From: Candidatus Gastranaerophilales bacterium
GTDB lineage: Bacteria; Cyanobacteriota; Vampirovibrionia; Gastranaerophilales; Gastranaerophilaceae
Assembly: GCA_944323135.1 (NCBI GenBank)
Contig: CALURI010000008.1
Location: 41,188 to 105,187, forward strand
Direction: 5' to 3'
DNA: 64,000 nucleotides
In this document: positions 17,273 to 27,125 of the stretch, piece by piece
Numbering within the stretch: the stretch's first letter is position 1
Layout: the number at the start of each line of letters is the position of its first letter
Translations under genes and position numbers: made by a program
The notes under the pieces: generated by a model
What the model was told of the DNA's origin: nothing
Databases searched by the model: none
The model's input: the letters and a program-made list of their open reading frames with translations, nothing else

Positions 17273-20200
17273 TTATTTATAAGCAAATTCATTACTTACT
17301 TTATATATATAATAAAACAAATCTGTTAAAATGTTAAATATTTCATTAAAATTCATATAGGAATTATTTAATAATAATATAGAATTTCCATCTGTACAAG
17401 CTTTTGGAGCTATTGTAAATTTTATACGTTTCAATATTTCAGAAGGCAATGAATGCTGTATAATTTTCCATTCCGGCTGGCTAAAAGGTGTGTAAATCCT
17501 TATATTATCTTCGGTTTCTCTTATTAATGAAATTTTTACCTCTGTAGCTGCAAGTCTTATCCTGATAAGTTTTATTAAATTTTCAACACTTTCAGGAGGT
17601 TTGGCAAATCTATCTTTCCATTCCTCGGTTATATAATCCAATTCAACATCAGATTTTACATCCGCCAAACGTTTATATTCAATCATTTTTTGTTCTGCTG
17701 AACCTACCCATTCATCAGGAATAAATGCTGTTACATTAATATCAACAATAGTAGGTTCAGATTTTTCAACAGCTTGACCTTGAAGCTCTTGAACTGTCTC
17801 TTCTAATAATTGACAATATGTATCAAAACCTACATTCACCATGTGACCGTGTTGTTTTGTACCTAAAATATTACCGACTCCTCGAATTTCAACATCACGC
17901 ATTGCAATTTGATAACCGCTTCCGAGATTTGTAAACTCTTTTATAGCCTTCAATCTTTGGACAGCATCCGGAGTAATTTCCTTTGATTTTGTATATAAAC
18001 AATAACAATAAGCCTGTCTTTGAGAACGTCCGACACGGCCTCTAAGCTGATAAAGCTGTGCCAAGCCAAACTTATCAGCATTATGGATAATCATAGTATT
18101 TGCATTTGGGATATCAATCCCGTTTTCAATAATTGTGGTTGCCAGAAGAATGTCATACTCATGATTTGCAAAATCTATGATAACTTTTTCCAAAGTTTTT
18201 TCATCCATTTGCCCGTGTCCTATTGCAATACGTGCATTGGGAACAAGTTTCTGAAGTTGAATTCTGAATTCATCAATAGTTTCTACCCGATTGTATAAAT
18301 AAAATACCTGTCCTTCACGGTCTAATTCATGAATTATTGCATTTTTTACCATGTTTTCATTCCACTCGCCGACATAAGTTTTTATCGGAAGTCTGTTTTT
18401 TGGCGGAGTATTAATTATTGACATATCTTTTATACCGGATAATGACATGTATAATGTCCTTGGAATTGGGGTTGCAGACATTGTAATAATATCAATATTT
18501 TCACGGAATTGTTTTAATTTTTCTTTATGTCTTACACCAAAACGATGTTCTTCATCAATTACTAAAAGACCTAAATCTTTAAAAATAATACCTTCTTGCA
18601 AAAGTCTGTGAGTCCCGACAACAACGTCGCATTCACCTGTTGCAAGATGCTTAATAGTTTCCTTTTGTTCTTTTTGAGAACGAAAACGGGATAAAAGTTC
18701 AACATTAACCCCAAATGGTTTAAATCTTTCACTTATTGTTTGATAATGCTGAAATGCCAAAATTGTTGTCGGAACAACAACAGCAACTTGTTTCCCTGAT
18801 GTTACTGCTTTAAATATTCCGCGCATAGCAACTTCGGTTTTCCCAAACCCTACATCGCCGCATATCAACCTATCCATTGGTTGTTCGCTTTCCATATCAG
18901 CCTTAACATCATTGATAGCCTTCATCTGATCAGGTGTCTCTGTGTATTCAAAAGCCTCTTCCATTTCAACCTGCCAAGTTGTATCAGGCAAGAATTGAAT
19001 TCCTTGTTGCATTTTGCGTTTAGCATAAAGTCTTAATAAATCATAAGCAACTTGTTCAACTTCTTTTTTAACACGAGTTTTAGTATTCTCCCAGTCTTTT
19101 CCGCCCATTCGGGAAAGTTTTGGTTTTATAGCTCCTGAACCTCTGTATCGTACAAGCAGATTTATCTGTTCTGCAGGGATATGCAGTCTGTCTTTATTTG
19201 CATATTCAATAGTTAAATAATCTTTTAACTGGCCGTCAATTTCTTGCTGTGATAATCCTTTGTATATTCCGACACCATGAATACTGTGAACAACATATTC
19301 TCCCTCTTTTATATCGTTAATATTTTCGATATACTCCGGTTTTTCTTTGTAATAAGAACGCTTTGTAGAGGTAATTTCTTTTGTACGTTTATTAAATAGT
19401 TCTCTGTCCGTAATTATTATGGTTTTAAAATCTTCTAAAACAGAACCGTGAGATGAAATACTCTCATTATATTCAATATCAAAAATATTACGCTCTGCAA
19501 GAATTTCCTTAACCCTTTCAGGATAATCAGTTGCGATTATAATTCTGTAATCGTTTTTTAAAGCTATGAAATTTGCGATATCATCAAGTTTTGCCCCAAA
19601 ATTTTGAATAGTTTGAGTATTAAATTCAATAACCTCATCCATTTCACTGTCAAGAAAATTATTAAACCCAACCTTTACAAATCCAGCACACTTTTGTATA
19701 AATTCTTCAAAAGGCAGATGATTACGCCCTTTTAAATCAATATTAAGACCAAGTTTTAAATTTTCTTGAAGTTGTTCTTCAAAATTTTTATCTAAATTTT
19801 CATACTTTGTATAAATTTCAGAAGTTTCATCAAAAACAAGAATATAATCTTTAAAATAATCTAAAATGCTTACAAAATCAGAATTAAAGTAATTTTGATA
19901 TACTTCAATCCCCTCAAAATACCCATCATCATCTTCAGGTTTAATTTCAGAGGGAATTCCTTTTTCAATCGTAAATTTATACATCGGCATAACTTTTGCT
20001 GACTTTAATTTTTCGATTGATTTTTGAGTTTCGTTGTTAAAATATCTGATATCAACAATTTCATCTCCCCAAAGTTCAACTCTTACAGGATGTTTATCTA
20101 ATGAATAAAAATCTATTATATCTCCTCTTATGCTGAATTCTCCTATATCAGAAACCATAGTTGAACGTTGAAATCCCAGATTTATAAATTTTTGTGCAAG

Positions 20201-20635
20201 TTCTTTTATATCAATTTCATCACCTATTTTTAGAGAAATTGAATTAGTTTCATAAAAATTATTTGTCGGGAATTTTTCAAGAACAACTTTTACAGGTACT
20301 AGAACAATATCCGGTTTTTCTCTTAAAATTCTAACCTGCTCAGCATAATCATACCTGTTAGGCGGTACACTTTCGTACATTGAAATATTTTGAAAAGGCA
20401 TAATTTCAGCATTTTCGCCAAAAGCTTTTAATAAATCATTTTGATATTTTAATGCGTTTTGCTCGGTTGAGGTTATTACAAGAATTTTTTTATCCGTAAT
20501 TTTTTTAATTTTTGTAATTAGCAATAACCTCAAAAGAGTTGTCAAACCAGTAACGGCAAAAGAATATGACCTTGTAAGAAATCGCTCAAACAAAGCATAA
20601 TTTTCGTTATTTTCGGGTGCATTAATTTTAAACAT
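17273..20635 (-). CDS. mfd: Transcription-repair coupling factor
   Basis: 1120-residue Mfd, the ATP-driven translocase that removes stalled RNA polymerase and recruits UvrA. The N-terminal UvrB-like module is present. The RNA-polymerase interaction domain (EYVVHSIHGVGIYKGL) is near residue 450. Walker A GDVGFGKTEVAM lies near 595 and DEEHRFGVRHKEKLK near 693, then SATPIPRTLYMSLSG, the QLRGRVGRS motif VI, the TRCF D7 domain and a C-terminal UvrA-masking region. The length is normal. It is followed 26 bp later by the foldase gene and preceded by an extended -10 box with almost no leader. Confidence 0.97.
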   Translation of the reverse strand: MFKINAPENNENYALFERFLTRSYSFAVTGLTTLLRLLLITKIKKITDKKILVITSTEQNALKYQNDLLKAFGENAEIMPFQNISMYESVPPNRYDYAEQVRILREKPDIVLVPVKVVLEKFPTNNFYETNSISLKIGDEIDIKELAQKFINLGFQRSTMVSDIGEFSIRGDIIDFYSLDKHPVRVELWGDEIVDIRYFNNETQKSIEKLKSAKVMPMYKFTIEKGIPSEIKPEDDDGYFEGIEVYQNYFNSDFVSILDYFKDYILVFDETSEIYTKYENLDKNFEEQLQENLKLGLNIDLKGRNHLPFEEFIQKCAGFVKVGFNNFLDSEMDEVIEFNTQTIQNFGAKLDDIANFIALKNDYRIIIATDYPERVKEILAERNIFDIEYNESISSHGSVLEDFKTIIITDRELFNKRTKEITSTKRSYYKEKPEYIENINDIKEGEYVVHSIHGVGIYKGLSQQEIDGQLKDYLTIEYANKDRLHIPAEQINLLVRYRGSGAIKPKLSRMGGKDWENTKTRVKKEVEQVAYDLLRLYAKRKMQQGIQFLPDTTWQVEMEEAFEYTETPDQMKAINDVKADMESEQPMDRLICGDVGFGKTEVAMRGIFKAVTSGKQVAVVVPTTILAFQHYQTISERFKPFGVNVELLSRFRSQKEQKETIKHLATGECDVVVGTHRLLQEGIIFKDLGLLVIDEEHRFGVRHKEKLKQFRENIDIITMSATPIPRTLYMSLSGIKDMSIINTPPKNRLPIKTYVGEWNENMVKNAIIHELDREGQVFYLYNRVETIDEFRIQLQKLVPNARIAIGHGQMDEKTLEKVIIDFANHEYDILLATTIIENGIDIPNANTMIIHNADKFGLAQLYQLRGRVGRSQRQAYCYCLYTKSKEITPDAVQRLKAIKEFTNLGSGYQIAMRDVEIRGVGNILGTKQHGHMVNVGFDTYCQLLEETVQELQGQAVEKSEPTIVDINVTAFIPDEWVGSAEQKMIEYKRLADVKSDVELDYITEEWKDRFAKPPESVENLIKLIRIRLAATEVKISLIRETEDNIRIYTPFSQPEWKIIQHSLPSEILKRIKFTIAPKACTDGNSILLLNNSYMNFNEIFNILTDLFYYIYKVSNEFAYK

Positions 20636-20652
20636 AGTATAATTTTATCACA
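20636..20652 (-). promoter_or_regulatory. Extended -10 promoter before mfd, leaderless arrangement
   Basis: On the minus strand TGTGATAAAAT contains TGn-TAAAAT; the -10 hexamer (20642-20647) ends 6 bases before the mfd ATG at 20635. No Shine-Dalgarno fits in between. Confidence 0.45.
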
Positions 20653-20660
20653 TAAAATAA

Positions 20661-20687
20661 AAAAGCCCTTTCAAAAGAGCTTTTTTA
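20661..20687 (-). terminator. Terminator after the RWYD-repeat gene
   Basis: AAAGCCCTTT and AAAGAGCTTT form a short stem with one mismatch, next to A- and T-runs. It lies directly after the stop of the gene at 20688 and upstream of mfd. Confidence 0.55.
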
Positions 20688-21032
20688 TTATTTTATATCT
20701 GTTTTATTAGGACTTTCGTATTCAATTCCCATCTCTTTAAGTGTCCTTATAAAGTTTTGAGCACAAATTTTTTGCGCTTCAGGTGGGACAAATCTTAAAA
20801 TTTCAACGGTTTTAGAAATAACAGGATCTTTATCGTACCAGCGGTTATTTGCATTAACAGGTTTGACCATTGCATAAAATTTATCAATTGTTTCTTTTGA
20901 AACTTTTTCTTCTATTTTTTGAAGAAAAATTTCAGCCTGAGCTCTTAATTCCGTTTGGTAATTTCTTAAAAGCTCAATAACTTCAAGTAACAATGGATCA
21001 TGATCATACCAGCGTTTGTATGCAGGTGCCAT
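20688..21032 (-). CDS. Hypothetical protein with two RWYDxDP repeats
   Basis: 114-residue protein consisting of two copies of a roughly 40-residue unit. Each copy starts RWYD(H/K)DP, continues with a helical (L/V)xEx(L/I)EILR-like segment and ends with a helix containing AQ(A/N)F(L/I). No known family is recognised, there is no signal peptide, and it is predicted all-helical and cytoplasmic. The ATG shares one base with the murA stop codon (TAATG), so it is probably translated together with murA, which hints at a cell-envelope or growth link without proving one. Confidence 0.7.
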   Translation of the reverse strand: MAPAYKRWYDHDPLLLEVIELLRNYQTELRAQAEIFLQKIEEKVSKETIDKFYAMVKPVNANNRWYDKDPVISKTVEILRFVPPEAQKICAQNFIRTLKEMGIEYESPNKTDIK

Positions 21033-22357
21033 TACAACAAGCCCTCCGTTATATTGATTTTCGGTTCAACAGGAGAAGAAATAACTTCCTCATCTCTTCT
21101 TTCTATTTTGCCTCCTAATAATCTTAGCTTACTTTCGAAATTTTCGTATCCTCTATCTATATGATGTAAGTTTTCGATAGTAGAATTTCCGTCAGCCATT
21201 AGAGCTGCAACAACAAGCGATGCCCCTGCACGTAAATCACTTGCAGCAAGTGTTGCACCAGTTAATTTTTTAACACCTTTAATAATTGCATGGTTTCTGT
21301 CTTGGTGAATATCTGCACCCATTCTTCTAAGTTCAGGGACTTGCATAAACCTGTTTTCATACAAACTTTCGGTAATAATTCCAACACCGTTTGCAGTAGT
21401 CAGTAATGTCATTGCCATTGACTGCAAATCTGTAGGGAATCCTGGATAAGGCTGTGTGACAAAATTTATTGAATTTAATCTGTTTTTGCAAGAGACTTCT
21501 AAAGAATTCGGTTCAATAAGTTTAATATTTGCACCCATCTTAAGTAACTTATCAGTAAAGAATGTCAAATGAGCAGGGAATACATTTTTTATAATAGCTT
21601 TACCTTTTGTGGCAATAATAGCTGACATAAATGTTCCTGCTTCAATTCTGTCAGGAATTGTTGTATATTCAATCGGATGTAAACTATCTTGTTTTACACC
21701 GTTTATAACTATTTCTGATGTACCTGCTCCGTTAACATCTGCACCCATAGAGTTTAAGAAATTAGCCAAATCAACAATTTCAGGTTCTTGAGCTGCATTT
21801 TGAATTCTTGTAGAACCATCTGCAAGAATTGATGCAAGCATGATATTTTCAGTTGCTCCAACAGAGGGGATATCAAGGTAAATATCAGTACCCACAAGTT
21901 TTGGGACTTTTGCATGTACATAACCATTTTCTATTTTAATTTTTGCGCCAAGTGCCTCTAAACCTCTTATATGAAAATCAACTCTTCTTTCTCCGATTGC
22001 ACAACCGCCCGGAAGTGCAACTATTGCTTCACGGCAACGTGAAACCAATGCTCCGAGAACAATAAAAGAAGCCCTCATTTTGCTTACAAGTTCATATTTT
22101 GCAGTTATACTTGTCAAATCTGTAGCATCAATAGTAACTGATTTTTCTTTTTTATCATAAGTTGTTTTTGCCCCGAGATCACTAATAACATTAAGCATAA
22201 TTTCAACATCTGTTAAATCCGGAACATTATGAATTTTAGTTTCACCTTTCGCTAATAAAGCAGCAGCCATCAACTTTAATACAGAATTTTTTGCGCCGCC
22301 GATAGAAACCTCACCTTTTAACGGGGTACCGCCCTTTATATAATATTTTTGAGTCAA
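21032..22357 (-). CDS. murA: UDP-N-acetylglucosamine 1-carboxyvinyltransferase
   Basis: 441-residue MurA, first committed enzyme of peptidoglycan synthesis, transferring enolpyruvate from PEP to UDP-GlcNAc in the cytoplasm. The N-terminus has KGEVSIGGAKNSVLKLMAAA. The catalytic cysteine that fosfomycin alkylates lies in PGGCAIGERRVDFH near residue 117; later motifs include TIPDRIEAGTFM and GFPTDLQSMAM. The length is normal. The gene starts an operon with the RWYD-repeat gene, overlapping by one base. Confidence 0.97.
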   Translation of the reverse strand: MTQKYYIKGGTPLKGEVSIGGAKNSVLKLMAAALLAKGETKIHNVPDLTDVEIMLNVISDLGAKTTYDKKEKSVTIDATDLTSITAKYELVSKMRASFIVLGALVSRCREAIVALPGGCAIGERRVDFHIRGLEALGAKIKIENGYVHAKVPKLVGTDIYLDIPSVGATENIMLASILADGSTRIQNAAQEPEIVDLANFLNSMGADVNGAGTSEIVINGVKQDSLHPIEYTTIPDRIEAGTFMSAIIATKGKAIIKNVFPAHLTFFTDKLLKMGANIKLIEPNSLEVSCKNRLNSINFVTQPYPGFPTDLQSMAMTLLTTANGVGIITESLYENRFMQVPELRRMGADIHQDRNHAIIKGVKKLTGATLAASDLRAGASLVVAALMADGNSTIENLHHIDRGYENFESKLRLLGGKIERRDEEVISSPVEPKINITEGLL

Positions 22358-22527
22358 TTTTCTTACCTTTAAATAATATTTTACTTTACCTTAATTATAA
22401 TAATACAATCAGATTTGAATGATGTAAATAAGTTAAATTATGTAAAGAAAATCATAAAATTATTTGAATTATTGTTTAAAAAAAAATTTTTTAGTTTTAT
22501 AAAAAAACAAAAGGAGAAAATACTTTG

Positions 22528-23208
22528 ATGAATATAAGCCCAGTAAGTTTTACAGGAATAAAAAATATCGGTTTTGCAAAAATTTCAAAAGACACTCCGG
22601 AAATACAAATATCACGTAACATTTTGAATATGGAACTTACTAATGATGTTGAACATAAAGATTTATCAGAATATAAAAAAATATTAAAAAATTTTCCAAC
22701 ATTAAAAAATAATATTAATGATAAATTTGTAAATATCGAAATGACATCAATTTATAATAATACTGGTGATTTAACATTTATCCCACGTTTAAACGGGCAG
22801 GTTATTCCGTTTTCTCAAAAAACTAAACCTATTTTGAATTTCATGCATAATTTTGTTGATAGAGTTTTTAAATTAAAAACAAATGATTTCAAAATAGATC
22901 CAAAATATGTTAATTCATATACTGCTTATAAAGGATTAATATATAATGAAGAATTGGACAATTATATCACAGGAATTTCCGGAGAACTTAATATTTTAAA
23001 AGGTACGGGTGTAATTGAAAATTTCGCAAATTACTTATATAAACAAGGTAATGAACTTACTACAGAAGGAGTTGAATATTTTAAAAATACAGTAGAAGGA
23101 GTAGCAGAAGTTTTACATAATCCGCAATATGTACATAACGGTTCCGGATATATGGATGCTTTAATGAGAGGATACAAGAATTTAGTTAATGATACACTTT
23201 TCTCTTAA
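22528..23208 (+). CDS. Hypothetical protein with N-terminal 'VSFTG' tag
   Basis: About 226 residues, no recognised family. It opens MNISPVSFTGIKNIGFAKIS, the same short tag seen in the proteins at 5228-5965 and 29576-29983. The rest is charged, tyrosine- and asparagine-rich, and mixed alpha/beta with no membrane span. AAGGAG at 22511-22516 is 11 bases before the ATG at 22528; an in-frame TTG at 22525 is a possible alternative start. It is divergent from murA and upstream of grpE, but grpE has its own promoter. Confidence 0.65.
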   Translation: MNISPVSFTGIKNIGFAKISKDTPEIQISRNILNMELTNDVEHKDLSEYKKILKNFPTLKNNINDKFVNIEMTSIYNNTGDLTFIPRLNGQVIPFSQKTKPILNFMHNFVDRVFKLKTNDFKIDPKYVNSYTAYKGLIYNEELDNYITGISGELNILKGTGVIENFANYLYKQGNELTTEGVEYFKNTVEGVAEVLHNPQYVHNGSGYMDALMRGYKNLVNDTLFS

Positions 23209-23232
23209 TTATTAAAAAATAATAAATTTTTA

Positions 23233-23260
23233 TTGTTTATTAATATTGATAAACTATAAT
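23233..23260 (+). promoter_or_regulatory. Putative sigma-70 promoter of grpE
   Basis: TTGTTT at 23233-23238 and TATAAT at 23255-23260 with a 16-bp spacer, 34 bases before the grpE ATG. I see no CIRCE inverted repeat, so HrcA control is not supported. Confidence 0.5.
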
Positions 23261-23294
23261 ATATTTATATGAAAATTAATTAAGAGGTAGAGAT

Positions 23295-23876
23295 ATGACA
23301 CATAAACATCATAATAATAACCCGTTTAAAAATTCTGAACATCTTGATGAAGAAATTAAAGAAGAAACACAACAAACTTCCGAAAATAATGACAATGAAG
23401 AGACTTCTAAAGATACAAATAACGAATTAACAGATTTACAACAAAAATATGATACCTTAAATCAGCAATATTTACGTCTGGCCGCAGATTTTGATAATTA
23501 CCGCAAAAGACAGGCTCAAGAAAAAGAAGATTTACTTAAATTCGGGACAGAAAATGCTTTGAAAAAAATGATAGAAGTTTTAGATAACTTTGAACGCGGT
23601 AAAAAAGCTCTTGAAAATGTGGAAGATTGTGCCAAAGTAAAAGAAAGTTTTGATTTGGTTCATAAACAAGTTTTTGATGTATTAACAAAATTGGGACTTG
23701 AAGTTATTGAAACTGAAGGGAAAGAATTTGACCCAAATTTTCATGATGCAGTCATGCAAACACCTACATCAGAACATTCTGAAAATACGATAATTAATGA
23801 ATTACAAAAAGGTTACAAAATGGGAGATAAAGTATTAAGACCCGCCCTTGTAAATGTTGCCACATCACAAGGTTAA
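23295..23876 (+). CDS. grpE: Nucleotide exchange factor GrpE
   Basis: 193-residue co-chaperone that exchanges ADP on DnaK. A low-complexity acidic N-terminus leads into a long coiled coil (QQKYDTLNQQYLRLAADFDN), the conserved DNYRKRQAQEKED, the GMxxIxxNF-like IEVLDNFERG, and the C-terminal beta domain with EGKEFDPNFHDAVMQ and GYKMGDKVLRPALVNVA. It starts after AGAGGTAGAGAT. It is followed by dnaJ with a 68-bp gap; dnaK is not between them as it is in many bacteria. Confidence 0.95.
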   Translation: MTHKHHNNNPFKNSEHLDEEIKEETQQTSENNDNEETSKDTNNELTDLQQKYDTLNQQYLRLAADFDNYRKRQAQEKEDLLKFGTENALKKMIEVLDNFERGKKALENVEDCAKVKESFDLVHKQVFDVLTKLGLEVIETEGKEFDPNFHDAVMQTPTSEHSENTIINELQKGYKMGDKVLRPALVNVATSQG

Positions 23877-23944
23877 TCTTTTTTTGTCCTTGAGGATTTA
23901 CATGCTAAAATACAGTTATAGAGAATAGGGAAGAATTATTATAA

Positions 23945-25075
23945 ATGACAGATTACTATGAAATACTGGGCGTATCAAAAAATGCGACCAAGGACGAAAT
24001 AAAATCAGCTTTTAGAAAAAAAGCCAGAACTTTACACCCTGATGTAAATAAAGCTCCTGATGCGGAAGAAAAATTTAAAGAACTCGGGAAAGCTTACGAA
24101 ACGCTTATGGATGATAATAAGCGTGCAACTTATGACAGATACGGAGAAGACGGGCTGAAAAATGCCGGATTTGACACAGGCGGGCCATTTGCAGGCGGTT
24201 TTGGCGATTTAAATGATATATTTAATTCATTCTTTGGCGGAATGGGCGGTTTTGGATTTGGGGGCAGACCTGATCCAAATGCTCCTGTTGAGGGTGATGA
24301 TTTAAGACTGGATATAGAAATTGATTTTGAACAGGCGATTTTCGGATGTGAAAAAGAAATTAAATTTGATCATCTTGAACTTTGTCCATCTTGTAATGGA
24401 ACAGGTGCAGAAAAAGGATCTCAACCTGTAACTTGCCCTACATGTCATGGTTCAGGTCAGGTAAAACAAGTAATGAGAACACCTCTTGGTTCAATTGCAC
24501 AGATTGTTACTTGTCCGGATTGTCATGGAGCAGGCAAAAAAATTACAAATCCTTGTAAAGCTTGTAAAGGACAGGGTAAAATTCAAAAAGAAAAGAAAAT
24601 CAATATAAAAATTCCTGCAGGCGTGGATAATATGTCAAAAATTCGTGTTTCCCAAGAAGGAGATGCAGGGACAAACGGAGGACCGGCAGGAGATTTATAT
24701 GTAGTTTTGCATGTAAAATCTTCCGATTACTTTAAACGCGAAGGAAATGATGTTTATTCAAGACTTGATGTTTCTCAAGCTCAAGCTGCTTTGGGAGATG
24801 AAGTTGTGATAAAAACTCTTGACGGGGAACAAAAAATTACGGTTCAAGCAGGTGTGCAAAGCGGTAATTCTATAAAAATAAAAGGAGCAGGAGTTCCATA
24901 TATTTCAAGGCCTTCTCAAAGAGGTGATCACATAGTAATAGTTGCCGTCAAAACTCCTGTTAAACTTTCTGATGAAGAAAGAAATTTGTATAGAAGATTA
25001 TATGAAATACAAAGAAATAAAAAACCTGCTCAACAATCTTCTATAATGGATAAAGTTAAGGGAGTATTCCAATAA
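23945..25075 (+). CDS. dnaJ: Chaperone protein DnaJ
   Basis: 376-residue type I J-protein. The J domain MTDYYEILGVSKNATKDEIK has the HPD motif in LHPDVNK, a G/F-rich linker (GGFGFGG region) follows, and four zinc-binding repeats are present: CPSCNGTG, CPTCHGSG, CPDCHGAG and CKACKGQG. The client-binding C-terminal domain closes the protein. It stimulates DnaK ATPase and holds unfolded clients. TTGTCC near 23885 and TAAAAT near 23906 could give it a promoter separate from grpE. The stop overlaps the next gene's ATG by one base. Confidence 0.96.
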   Translation: MTDYYEILGVSKNATKDEIKSAFRKKARTLHPDVNKAPDAEEKFKELGKAYETLMDDNKRATYDRYGEDGLKNAGFDTGGPFAGGFGDLNDIFNSFFGGMGGFGFGGRPDPNAPVEGDDLRLDIEIDFEQAIFGCEKEIKFDHLELCPSCNGTGAEKGSQPVTCPTCHGSGQVKQVMRTPLGSIAQIVTCPDCHGAGKKITNPCKACKGQGKIQKEKKINIKIPAGVDNMSKIRVSQEGDAGTNGGPAGDLYVVLHVKSSDYFKREGNDVYSRLDVSQAQAALGDEVVIKTLDGEQKITVQAGVQSGNSIKIKGAGVPYISRPSQRGDHIVIVAVKTPVKLSDEERNLYRRLYEIQRNKKPAQQSSIMDKVKGVFQ

Positions 25076-26544
25076 TGTTAAACAAAGGGATTAAAAGCAA
25101 AACAGCTAAATTATTATTGACCGCAACTTTAATGTTTGCGTTCAGTATTCCTGCTTTTGCAGCTAAAATTCCTGATAATGTTCAACAATTTATCACAAAA
25201 GATTTTCCAAATACCACATTTAGATTTGACGGGATAATTATATTACCGGATAATACTCTTTATCTTCCGCTATTTCCGGCAAAAATATTAACACCTGAAA
25301 ATCTCGCGATAAAACAAACTTATCCGTCTGGTAAAACACTTGCATCAAAACCAAATGTTATTATTCTGAACAATGATTTTGTATTACTTAAAGTTTTAAC
25401 AGATACAAACGGAAATAAAACCATTTTCAAAATAGCAAATCCACCTCTTGAATTAAGAACAGGATTATTACCTCAAGATATGCTTGTTCCTAAAGGATTA
25501 GTTATTCCTGATAACATGAAAGCAATTGTCGGGAATTTGGAAATTAAAACAGTAAATGATCCCGGAATTCGTGTTGAAAATTCCAAACCTGTTGTAACAC
25601 AGTTATCAGGTTCAACATTAAAAACTCTTTCTCAAATCCCCCAATTAAAAAACAAAAGTTTTTATGTATCCTCACCATATTCCAAAAACATTCAAGTTTT
25701 GAATCTGGGAGCAAAAACTCCTGAATATTCACTGGCACAAACAAATGTTCCGATTTCAATGAAAGCTTATAATGACCAATTTTTACTTGTAACAGCTTAT
25801 GATAAGCCTTCAGTTGATGTTATATCACTTGCAGACGATCAGATTATAAAACAGATTTACACAAAAACACAACCGGATGAAATTCTTATCGATAATGCTA
25901 AAAATATAGCATACGTTTCAAGTTCTGTTGATTCAAGTATTTATGTCATCAATCTTGAAACAATGACACTTTCAAAACAGATAAAAATTACAGGAATGTG
26001 TGAAAAGCTTACACTCTCAGATGACGGGAACAAATTATTTTATTATGATAAAAAAACTCGTGACATCTGGGCAATCGAACTTGATAATAACTATTTGTTA
26101 AAAGAAATTGGTAAATTCCCTAATGTTTCAAAAATTGTATACACAAATAATAAAATTTACATAACAAGCAGAACAAAAAACAGGATAGCAATTATTGATT
26201 ATGAAACCATAGGTCTTATGGCAGAAGTTGAAATTTGCGAAAAACCTATTGATATGCTGGTTTTCCATGACCGAGTTTACGTTTTAGGTGCAGGAGATAA
26301 CTCTATTCAGGTAATAGATGCCAAAACCGATACTTTAACAGATACAATTTATTTGAATACAAACGGATTTTCAACTAAAATAAATCAAATTGAAAATACA
26401 AATATTGCTCTCATAACCGATACAAAAGCTTCATTATATACAGTTTTTGATCTTGGAACAAACAAAGTCATAAAAACAATACCTATTGATATTCCTGCAA
26501 ATACAATAGTTGTAACAGAAAAAGTGAAAAAAATTAATAAATAG
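25075..26544 (+). CDS. Exported YVTN-type beta-propeller protein
   Basis: 489-residue protein with a signal peptide (LLLTATLMFAFSIPAFA, cleavage probable after AFA) and then a long repeat region of beta-propeller blades such as QVLNLGAKTPEYSLAQ, IAYVSSSVDSSIYVINLETM and IQVIDAKTDTLTDTIYLN, typical of YVTN/NHL-like surface or periplasmic propellers. It has no enzyme motif. The start codon overlaps the dnaJ stop (TAATG), so it is co-translated with a chaperone gene, which is unusual for an envelope protein. Binding function is inferred from fold only. Confidence 0.8.
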   Translation: MLNKGIKSKTAKLLLTATLMFAFSIPAFAAKIPDNVQQFITKDFPNTTFRFDGIIILPDNTLYLPLFPAKILTPENLAIKQTYPSGKTLASKPNVIILNNDFVLLKVLTDTNGNKTIFKIANPPLELRTGLLPQDMLVPKGLVIPDNMKAIVGNLEIKTVNDPGIRVENSKPVVTQLSGSTLKTLSQIPQLKNKSFYVSSPYSKNIQVLNLGAKTPEYSLAQTNVPISMKAYNDQFLLVTAYDKPSVDVISLADDQIIKQIYTKTQPDEILIDNAKNIAYVSSSVDSSIYVINLETMTLSKQIKITGMCEKLTLSDDGNKLFYYDKKTRDIWAIELDNNYLLKEIGKFPNVSKIVYTNNKIYITSRTKNRIAIIDYETIGLMAEVEICEKPIDMLVFHDRVYVLGAGDNSIQVIDAKTDTLTDTIYLNTNGFSTKINQIENTNIALITDTKASLYTVFDLGTNKVIKTIPIDIPANTIVVTEKVKKINK

Positions 26545-26555
26545 CAGATGATAAA

Positions 26556-27125
26556 ATGATTAAATATTTTGATGACACAACCGAAAATATACTTAGTTCT
26601 CTTGAAACAACCCAAAGACAATTTTGGAATATTGCCAGAGTAACAGGAGAATTTTTATATACGCTTATAAAAGCTGAAAAGTCGAAAAATGTTCTTGAAG
26701 TCGGCACATCAAACGGATATTCAGGGATTTGGCTCGGTAAAGCAGTAAAAGAAAACGGCGGACATCTTACAACTATTGAGTTTTATGATAAAAGACTTGA
26801 TATTGCAAAAGAAAATTTTAAAATTTGCAAAGTTGATGACGTAATTACAACTCTAAAGGGTTCCGCTTTAATGCATCTTGAATATTTGCCTGAGGATTTT
26901 GAAATTGATTTTGCATTTGTAGATGCGAATAAATCCGAATATATAAAATATTTTGAATTTATTGATAAACATTTAAAAACAGGCGGAATAATTGCATGTG
27001 ATAATGTATTGTCACATGAGGCAAAATGCAAACCGTTTATTGATGCAATCAATGCAAACCCAAATTATGAAAACGTTGTATTACCATTACCTGCGGGCTT
27101 ATCTTTAGCAAGAAAAATTAAATAG
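26556..27125 (+). CDS. Class I SAM-dependent O-methyltransferase (family 3 type)
   Basis: 189-residue methyltransferase. The SAM-binding loop is VLEVGTSNGYSGIWLG and the acidic strand end TTIEFYDKRL contacts the ribose. DFAFVDANKSEYIKYF and GGIIACDNVL match the metal- and substrate-binding region of the caffeoyl-CoA/catechol O-methyltransferase-like family (PF01596). It is cytoplasmic and lies 11 bp after the propeller gene in the same operon. The acceptor is unknown. Confidence 0.88.
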   Translation: MIKYFDDTTENILSSLETTQRQFWNIARVTGEFLYTLIKAEKSKNVLEVGTSNGYSGIWLGKAVKENGGHLTTIEFYDKRLDIAKENFKICKVDDVITTLKGSALMHLEYLPEDFEIDFAFVDANKSEYIKYFEFIDKHLKTGGIIACDNVLSHEAKCKPFIDAINANPNYENVVLPLPAGLSLARKIK

